From: UBA1443 sp964445745
GTDB taxonomy: Bacteria; Omnitrophota; Omnitrophia; Omnitrophales; Aquincolibacteriaceae
Assembly: GCA_964445745.1 (NCBI GenBank)
Contig: CAYULU010000047.1
Coordinates: 1 to 10,263, forward strand
Length of the DNA stretch: 10,263 bases
Reading direction: 5' to 3'
The translations under genes were made by a program, and so were the position numbers. Under the pieces are notes generated by a model that had not been told where the DNA came from, did not search any database, and saw only the letters and a program-made list of their open reading frames with translations. Positions 6,059 to 10,263 of the stretch are shown here, piece by piece (the first letter of the stretch is position 1; every line of letters begins with the position of its first letter).

Positions 6059-6503
6059 TCGAAATTCCACCGGTACAACCGGTTCCGTCAGATATCCCGG
6101 AGGTCGGTGACTTGCGAATGACGCCGGTTTGGTCCACACAGTAGTAATTGATTCCCGAAACACCGGCGCTCACAGGGGACGCTTCCACCCCGTAAGTTTC
6201 TCCGCTCTTCGCCGACACATAATTAAAACTGTAACCATGCTTGCCGCTACTCACCCATTGTTCATCCAGATACTGCCCCGCATGGAGAGTCGCAATATCG
6301 GTCGCGTAAACAGGAACGCTCTGCGCCGCCCGGTAGGATTCATTGGCCGTACTGAAGGTCCGGAGTTCGCCCCGAATGAGGGATTCGTTCGTGTTAATTC
6401 TCATCCTCAAAAAATTCGGAACCATAACCGCAATCAGAACTCCGATGATCGCGATGACAATCATGATCTCGATTAGCGTAAACCCTCTGGCTTTTAAATT
6501 CAT
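6048..6503 (-). CDS. Type IV pilin / pilin-like protein
   Basis: This is a 151-residue prepilin. The short leader MNLKARG is cut after Gly7 by prepilin peptidase, leaving Phe8 as the N-methylated first residue. The hydrophobic helix FTLIEIMIVIAIIGVLIAVM carries Glu12 (+5 of the mature protein) and is followed by the amphipathic PNFLRMRINTNESLIRGELRT. The globular part has a conserved-looking YxTDIATL segment and two cysteines (122 and 143) that can form the C-terminal disulfide loop. The start ATG has GGGGAA just upstream. Whether it is the major subunit or a minor pilin cannot be told. The nearest pilus gene is a PilT-like ATPase 2.1 kb away on the other strand. It follows the ydbL-like gene by 130 bases in the same direction, with a possible weak terminator between. 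Its 3' end overlaps the radical SAM gene tail to tail. Confidence 0.9.
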   Translation of the reverse strand: MNLKARGFTLIEIMIVIAIIGVLIAVMVPNFLRMRINTNESLIRGELRTFSTANESYRAAQSVPVYATDIATLHAGQYLDEQWVSSGKHGYSFNYVSAKSGETYGVEASPVSAGVSGINYYCVDQTGVIRKSPTSGISDGTGCTGGISINT

Positions 6504-6580
6504 ACATTCCCCGGTTTCAGATGCCCCAATATCTCAAACAAATGGTTCGCAGAACGCGCCCGCCCAGTCCCGCTCGCCTC

Positions 6581-6607
6581 AAAAAAAATCAACCAACAAT
6601 TCTGGTT
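6581..6607 (-). terminator. Weak possible terminator after the ydbH/ynbE/ydbL-like operon
   Basis: On the minus strand, AACCA (6607-6603) and TGGTT (6595-6591) form a five-base stem with a seven-base loop. Two bases later a run of eight T follows (6588-6581). The stem is short and AT-rich, so termination may be partial and the pilin gene downstream could be partly co-transcribed. Confidence 0.35.
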
Positions 6608-6633
6608 ACGAGCCGCCCACCGACCCAAACAAG

Positions 6634-7053
6634 TCAGGTCTTTCGCAACCATTCTCCCGTCGGGGTTTGAATGTACTCTCCGCTGGAAGCCTTGTCCCTC
6701 TGGACCTCCGCAAAAACCCTTTGGACTTCCGTCATGCCCGCGGGACCAAGTCTGTTCTGATCCACAAGCGCCTGATAGATGATCCGCCGGTCACGATTTT
6801 CCGAACTGGCCATCGCCGCAGACTGAGGATCGCGTCCGAGATCAGCCACAAATCCCCTGTTATCCTCACCTACAACGCCTTTCTGCTTCAAACTTTGTAG
6901 CTGCAGGTAGCGCGCCTGACGATTTTTAAGAGCCTGTTCCACCGTCGGCGTCATTTCTTTCAAATCATAGGGGCCGGCAAAAACAGAAGGGGACACCATC
7001 GCGATCGCACTCAGGACTATAACTACCGATATAAAAAAAGAACGCCTCATCAT
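6634..7053 (-). CDS. ydbL: YdbL-like (DUF1318) periplasmic protein
   Basis: This 139-residue protein has a signal peptide (MMRR, then a hydrophobic run) probably cut after Ala26 (SVFA). The mature part matches the YdbL/DUF1318 layout: a helix ending in QKGVVGEDNRGFVADL, then a helical middle, and the signature end SGEYIQTPTGEWLRK, which corresponds to GEYVQ..GQWIRK of E. coli YdbL as I remember it. In E. coli, YdbL is a periplasmic helper that modulates assembly of the lipoprotein YnbE with the AsmA-like bridge protein YdbH. It is about 30 residues longer here. Its ATG overlaps the stop of the ynbE-like gene as ATGA, with GGAGGAAA immediately before it, so translation is coupled. Confidence 0.85.
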   Translation of the reverse strand: MMRRSFFISVVIVLSAIAMVSPSVFAGPYDLKEMTPTVEQALKNRQARYLQLQSLKQKGVVGEDNRGFVADLGRDPQSAAMASSENRDRRIIYQALVDQNRLGPAGMTEVQRVFAEVQRDKASSGEYIQTPTGEWLRKT

Positions 7054-7238
7054 TTTCCTCCTTGAGCAACCAGGTCCTCAATGCCCGTCGCAGTTTCTTT
7101 CAGACCGCGAATATCCACCACCACGTTCGCATTGATGGTGATGGGCCGATCGGGATCTCCCACGGCCTTGACGGTGCACCCGGCCACGAGAACCAAGCTG
7201 AACATAATCCCTGAAAATTTACGAATCCTTGTCATCAT
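7050..7238 (-). CDS. ynbE: YnbE-like outer-membrane lipoprotein
   Basis: This 62-residue lipoprotein has lipobox LVAGC with Cys21 as the acylated residue and Thr at +2, which in proteobacteria allows sorting to the outer membrane. The mature protein is only 42 residues. Its PDRPITINANVVVDI segment matches the PITIN(M/A)NV strand of E. coli YnbE. In E. coli, YnbE monomers stack by strand addition on the C-terminal end of YdbH and link that inner-membrane protein to the outer membrane. The start overlaps the stop of the ydbH-like gene as ATGA, and GAGGT precedes it. A tandem ATGATG makes the exact first codon uncertain. This gene would be easy to miss by length alone, and the three-gene context is what makes the call strong. 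Confidence 0.85.
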   Translation of the reverse strand: MMTRIRKFSGIMFSLVLVAGCTVKAVGDPDRPITINANVVVDIRGLKETATGIEDLVAQGGK

Positions 7239-8068
7239 GACTGAACCTCAATCATGCCCATCCACTGAGCAATTTTAAAAAATGCGTCTTCAGAATCGGT
7301 TCGTATTTCAACATTGAGTTTTAGATCGAGATTATAGTCAAGAATCAGAATTCGCAAAAAGATTTTCATGCGATTAGAGTCGGGCATGCTGGCCGTCAAT
7401 CCCGCGGCCTTAAACTTCACAAGCCGCTCGCCGGTGCTCGCAAGTTGTTCCACGCGTTGTTTTTGCGACGAAGCGGGAAGATAAGGCAAAAAGAGATCGA
7501 AAAACTTTGACTGAAAAAAACCGCCGGGCTCCGGCGAATCTAAATTCACCTCAAAGTGCGGGGACTCGTTCCCCCTCCAGCTATACTTGAGACCACCTTT
7601 TAAGGCTCCGGAGGCACCCGCAAGATTGGCAGGATCAATCCATCGAAGATCTTCAAGTGCAATTTTGTCCATTTCCGCCGTGAGATCGAGGCTGAACTCG
7701 TTTGCAAAATGGACAACGAATTCTCCATAAATCCCCGGGGAATCAGATGCCTCAGGTTTTAATCCTTCAAAGGAAAAGCGTACCGGTTTTTTCTTGTAAA
7801 AAAAAGTCAAGGGGTCGATCGATGCGACGGAATGCACCACAAAAGGCATCGGTCCTTGCCGGGTTCTGAGTTTTCCGATGATCTTCTCCAGACGAACACC
7901 AAAACCCGCCCACTGGATATCTTCTATTTCAACGGGACCGTCCAGTATTCCACGACTGTTTTGCTCAATCCACCAGCCTGCCATCTCAGGAAGATTTCCC
8001 CAAGCCCACCATCCGCCAGCCAAAACTATTACGCCCAGGACCGCTACGATCATCAAAAAATGCCGCAT
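7235..8068 (-). CDS. Short YdbH-like / AsmA-type inner-membrane-anchored periplasmic protein
   Basis: This 277-residue protein has one N-terminal membrane segment (residues 4-23, FLMIVAVLGVIVLAGGWWAW); the rest would lie in the periplasm. The remainder reads as alternating beta strands in AsmA/TamB/GspN style: EIEDIQWAGFGVRLEKI, SVASIDPLTFFYKKKPVRFS, SPGIYGEFVVHF, and IALEDLRWIDP with GASGALKGGLKYSW. A final strand pair lies near 236-256. E. coli YdbH is about 880 residues. Its role here is inferred mainly from being first in a coupled ydbH-ynbE-ydbL order. A GspN-like protein is the main alternative. It is not obviously truncated: it has AAGGAGGGG before its ATG, a complete anchor, and a stop that overlaps the ynbE-like start. 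The 5' side is a 149-base divergent promoter region. Confidence 0.65.
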   Translation of the reverse strand: MRHFLMIVAVLGVIVLAGGWWAWGNLPEMAGWWIEQNSRGILDGPVEIEDIQWAGFGVRLEKIIGKLRTRQGPMPFVVHSVASIDPLTFFYKKKPVRFSFEGLKPEASDSPGIYGEFVVHFANEFSLDLTAEMDKIALEDLRWIDPANLAGASGALKGGLKYSWRGNESPHFEVNLDSPEPGGFFQSKFFDLFLPYLPASSQKQRVEQLASTGERLVKFKAAGLTASMPDSNRMKIFLRILILDYNLDLKLNVEIRTDSEDAFFKIAQWMGMIEVQS

Positions 8069-8133
8069 AACCCCTCCTTCCCAGCAGCATTGTATCCATA
8101 TTGCTTGGACTGTCGAATGAAGTCTTTACCCCA

Positions 8134-8142
8134 TGATAAAAT
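8134..8142 (+). promoter_or_regulatory. Extended -10 promoter for the TIGR04073-like gene
   Basis: TGATAAAAT has the TG-n-TAAAAT extended -10 form, 76 bases before the GTG start. No strong -35 is seen 17 bases upstream. It would give a 5' leader of roughly 68 bases. Confidence 0.45.
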
Positions 8143-8217
8143 CGCATATCTCAACCGACTGAAGAATCTCCGGTAAAAGGCCGATACAAAGATCAATTAA
8201 GAAGCGAAGGGGGCGCT

Positions 8218-8571
8218 GTGAAAAAAAATATTTTTTTCTTCTTTTTAGGGATCGTGCTGGTAACGGGATTTACAGCCGTCGGATTTGCCAGCGAAACAAG
8301 AGAAGACGCTTTTACAAAATTTGGCCGGGGGTTTTCCAACATCCTCACATCCCCCTTCGAACTTTACATCCAGCCCATGCTCATGGGCAAGGATCATGAA
8401 GCTGTGCAGAGCATCGGCGGAGGACTCGCAAAGGGCTTTGCCATGATGTTTGTGCGAATCGCAGGCGGCGTTTACGAGATCGTCACGTTTCCGGTGCCCA
8501 TTCCTAAAGATTATGCCCCGATCCTCGACCCTGCCACACCCTTCACCGATTGGAACAGCCGGAGACCATGA
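8218..8571 (+). CDS. TIGR04073-like exosortase-system-associated secreted protein
   Basis: This 117-residue protein starts at GTG, with AAGGGGG seven bases upstream. A signal peptide (KKN, then a phenylalanine-rich core) is probably cut after Ala24 (VGFA). The mature part follows the TIGR04073 pattern: FGRGFSNILTSPFELYIQP, then GGGLAKGFAMMFVRIAGGVY, EIVTFPVPIP and YAPILDP. A glycine-rich hydrophobic hairpin sits at about 67-87. The family is found in bacteria with exosortase/PEP-CTERM-type sorting, but its function is not known. No exosortase or sorting-signal protein is in this window. It diverges from the ydbH-like gene and precedes the PilT-like gene by 92 bases. Confidence 0.75.
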   Translation: MKKNIFFFFLGIVLVTGFTAVGFASETREDAFTKFGRGFSNILTSPFELYIQPMLMGKDHEAVQSIGGGLAKGFAMMFVRIAGGVYEIVTFPVPIPKDYAPILDPATPFTDWNSRRP

Positions 8572-8610
8572 CATCATGATTATTACAAGGGAATCACACC
8601 ATCAACACCT

Positions 8611-8616
8611 TTGACA
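8611..8616 (+). promoter_or_regulatory. Candidate -35 box (TTGACA) before the pilT-like gene
   Basis: A perfect TTGACA lies 48 bases before the GTG start of the pilT-like gene. A matching -10 at normal spacing is poor (TTTAAA- or TAAACC-like), so a promoter here is only possible. Confidence 0.25.
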
Positions 8617-8663
8617 TTCTTTTTTCCATTTAAACCAGATTGATAAAAAAAAAGGAGCACATC

Positions 8664-9812
8664 GTGAGTGATGAACCTCTTTATATTTTGGGCGATGCGG
8701 CCAGTGACCCGTTTCAAAGGCCCAGTCTTCCGATCAAAAACCAGGGGGCCATCCTGGGTGTTTTAAAAGCGGCCATTAACCATCGCGCCTCCGATGTTCA
8801 TTTTCAGGTGGGCAGTCATCCGATTTTCAGAGTTGATGGCAAGCTATCTCCTTTTAAAAACTTTCCCACGGTCACCGACATCGTAATGACAGATTGCGTC
8901 AACATGTTTCTGAACGAAAACCAGCGAAAACACCTTATCGAAAAACGCCAGATCGACTGTTCCGTATCACTTCCCGATTTTACGCACCGATTCCGGATCA
9001 ATTTTTTCTTTCAGCGAAATCACTTAAGCGGAGCGTTGCGCTTGAACCCGATTGATCCGCCGACGATCGAACAAATCGGGCTTCCGCCCCTCCTAAAAAA
9101 ACTGGTGGAATTACCCAACGGCCTGGTTCTTATCACGGGCGCAACCGGAACCGGAAAAACGACCACCCTGGCCGCACTTATCAACCACATGAACCATCAC
9201 CGAAATGCCCACATTATCACGCTTTCCGACCCGATTGAGTATGTCCATAAAAACAAAAACTGTCTGCTCAGTCAGCGGGAAATACGGAATGACGCAACTT
9301 CGTTCGCAGAAGCCCTGCGTGTTGCTTTGAGGGAAGACCCAGATGTGATCGTTGTTGAGGAAATCCGGGACCTGGAAACCGTTGCCATGGCCCTAACCGC
9401 CGCTGAAACGGGCCATCTGGTCATCGCCACACTGCACACCAACGATTCGGTCCAGACGATCGACCGGATCATTGATATTTTTCCTCCACACCAGCAACAA
9501 CAGGTTCGGGTTCAATTAGCCTCTTCCCTGCAAGCCGTCGTCTCACAAATCCTCGTCAGACGAAAAATCGGCCAAGGGCGAGTGGCAATCTTTGAGACCA
9601 TGCCGGTCACAACCCCGATACGCAATTTAATCCGTGATGGCCAGACCGTACAAATTTACAACATCATGCAGACCAGCCGGTCCCAAGGTATGGTCCTTCT
9701 CAATGACGCCATCAATGAACAGGTGCAAAATCAGGTCATTTCACCGGAAGAAGCTGCATCGTATTACATCAATACGTCTTTTTTCCAAAACCAGCAGAAA
9801 AGCCAACGTTAA
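8664..9812 (+). CDS. pilT: PilT/PilU-type pilus retraction ATPase
   Basis: This 382-residue hexameric secretion-type ATPase would power retraction of type IV pili at the inner membrane. Residues count from the GTG at 8664. The PAS-like N-terminal domain contains ASDVHFQVGS (42-51). Walker A is GATGTGKTT (159-167), the Asp box LSDPIEYVH (187-195), Walker B DPDVIVVEEIRD (225-236), the His box AETGHLVIATLHTND (247-261), and the C-terminal retraction motif TPIRNLIRDG (317-326). Two active-site neighbours differ from the usual PilT: EDPIE is SDPIE, and VGEMRD is VEEIRD. An N-terminal extension of about 30 residues makes it PilU-like in length. The frame reaches a TTG at 8640, but AAAGGAG placed six bases before the GTG at 8664 decides the start. 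The pilin at 6048-6503 is a likely partner. Confidence 0.92.
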   Translation: MSDEPLYILGDAASDPFQRPSLPIKNQGAILGVLKAAINHRASDVHFQVGSHPIFRVDGKLSPFKNFPTVTDIVMTDCVNMFLNENQRKHLIEKRQIDCSVSLPDFTHRFRINFFFQRNHLSGALRLNPIDPPTIEQIGLPPLLKKLVELPNGLVLITGATGTGKTTTLAALINHMNHHRNAHIITLSDPIEYVHKNKNCLLSQREIRNDATSFAEALRVALREDPDVIVVEEIRDLETVAMALTAAETGHLVIATLHTNDSVQTIDRIIDIFPPHQQQQVRVQLASSLQAVVSQILVRRKIGQGRVAIFETMPVTTPIRNLIRDGQTVQIYNIMQTSRSQGMVLLNDAINEQVQNQVISPEEAASYYINTSFFQNQQKSQR

Positions 9813-9983
9813 GTTTCAAAGCTTTTGGGGAAATTTCCGGAAAGCAAAAAAGAGTTTTTGGTTCTCTAACCTCATGGCCAATCGCGTCAATCTCTTGACC
9901 GGCCGACCCTCAACATAAAAGTAAAAATCTTTTAGATTAGAAGCACTGGACTTGGCCTTAGCGGGTACCAGTCAAACTCACGG
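9813..9983. other. Gene-free stretch after the pilT-like gene
   Basis: I see no credible coding region. A plus-strand frame continuing from inside pilT is a shadow. There are small inverted repeats (GGAAATTTCC at 9829-9838, AATCT/AGATT near 9927-9939), but no stem followed by a T run on the plus strand, so the pilT transcript end is not identified. Confidence 0.5.
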
Positions 9984-10057
9984 AAAAAAACTCAGCGTGG
10001 CAGTTGTGTCCCAAATTGGATCACAACCGCCAAACATCACAGAACCCCTCCGCTGAG
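9984..10057 (-). terminator. Large composite terminator hairpin, minus strand
   Basis: On the minus strand, an outer stem CTCAGCG (10057-10051) pairs with CGCTGAG (9997-9991), directly followed by seven T (9990-9984). Nested inside is a 10-base stem, GGCGGTTGTG (10031-10022) with CACAACTGCC (10008-9999), which includes a G-U pair possible only in the minus-strand RNA, and a 13-base loop. It lies downstream of the histidine-kinase-like remnant and probably ends its transcript. A small structured RNA is an alternative. Confidence 0.6.
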
Positions 10058-10139
10058 GACTGCCATCGTAAACAGTCTACCCAAGTTCGCCAGGTTTTCT
10101 CATGAATTTTGGACCGTCACGAAAAAACCGTTTTGCGGG

Positions 10140-10244
10140 TCACTCATAAGCCACCGGAAATGTCAGCACAAAAGTCGTACCGCACCCTTTAAAACTCGAA
10201 ACAGCAATGCTCCGGAGCCACTCCCGGTCTCCTTTCTCTGAACC
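10140..10244 (-). pseudogene. Histidine kinase C-terminal fragment, possibly decayed
   Basis: On the minus strand, 34 codons end at a TGA (10142-10140). The end, SIAVSSFKGCGTTFVLTFPV, matches the last ATP-binding (G2-box) stretch of sensor histidine kinases, in which GxGTTFxLxFP closes the catalytic domain. An in-frame TAG at 10247-10245 interrupts the frame. The HGG motif expected just before SIAV is replaced by WLR, and the spacing to an ALIQ-like helix near the window edge is wrong. This suggests mutation or frameshift, but the evidence is short and the true reading depends on sequence beyond the right edge. Confidence 0.4.
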
Positions 10245-10263
10245 CTAGTTCTGGATCAGCGCC

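Noticed and set aside
6504..6633. Sigma-54 promoter for the pilin gene
   Set aside because: A GC-rich stretch contains TGGGCGG but lacks the TTGC element at the required spacing.
6343..6900. 185-residue plus-strand open frame
   Set aside because: It is antisense to the pilin and the ydbL-like genes, both of which have signal sequences and family motifs.
8245..8577. 110-residue minus-strand open frame over the TIGR04073-like gene
   Set aside because: The plus-strand product has a signal peptide, a good ribosome site and family motifs; the opposite frame has none.
9634..9918. 94-residue plus-strand open frame past the pilT end
   Set aside because: It starts inside the pilT-like gene in another frame, has no ribosome site and shows only low-complexity basic sequence.

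Overview
The window looks like a bacterial chromosome segment with the tRNA-proximal end of an integrated genetic element at its left. Base composition is moderate. A type IV pilin with a long conserved helix, a PilT-type ATPase, a TIGR04073-like exosortase-associated protein and a YdbH/YnbE/YdbL-like gene set together indicate a Gram-negative, two-membrane bacterium. The pilin and the TIGR04073-like protein resemble those I associate with Candidatus Omnitrophota and related environmental lineages. That placement is a low-confidence inference; no rRNA or phylogenetic marker was compared.

Positions 1 to about 3035 are the element. A tRNA-Pro(GGG) gene on the minus strand (3036-3112) is followed immediately downstream by a tyrosine integrase in the same orientation. 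Next come a 346-bp non-coding stretch and a tightly packed minus-strand operon: an AlpA/excisionase-like HTH protein, a four-cysteine zinc-binding miniprotein, a DUF669/OB-fold-like phage protein and a winged-HTH protein. The genes overlap by 4 or 8 bases. No second copy of the tRNA 3' end is visible, so the element continues past the left edge. Its control region is rich in signals. A UUCG-capped intrinsic terminator hairpin ends 3 bases before the Shine-Dalgarno sequence of the AlpA-like gene, and nearly identical palindromes flank the integrase gene.

Positions 3110-3276 hold two 78-bp tandem repeats with internal hairpins, directly against the 5' end of the tRNA. From about 3400 the chromosome carries a membrane-anchored kinase-fold protein (+), rlmH (-), a spore-photoproduct-lyase-like radical SAM protein lacking the usual hydrogen-donor cysteine (+), and a type IV pilin (-).

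Positions 6634-8068 form a minus-strand operon of a short YdbH-like (AsmA/TamB-type) protein, a YnbE-like lipoprotein and a YdbL-like periplasmic protein. The genes overlap by exactly ATGA. In E. coli the homologous trio bridges the inner and outer membranes for phospholipid traffic. Here the bridge protein has only 277 residues against roughly 880, which I consider the most interesting observation in the window. Divergent from this operon are a TIGR04073-family secreted protein and a PilT/PilU-like retraction ATPase (+).

The last 450 bases hold a large composite terminator hairpin (minus strand) and a short stretch resembling the C-terminal end of a histidine kinase, interrupted by a stop codon and possibly a decayed gene.
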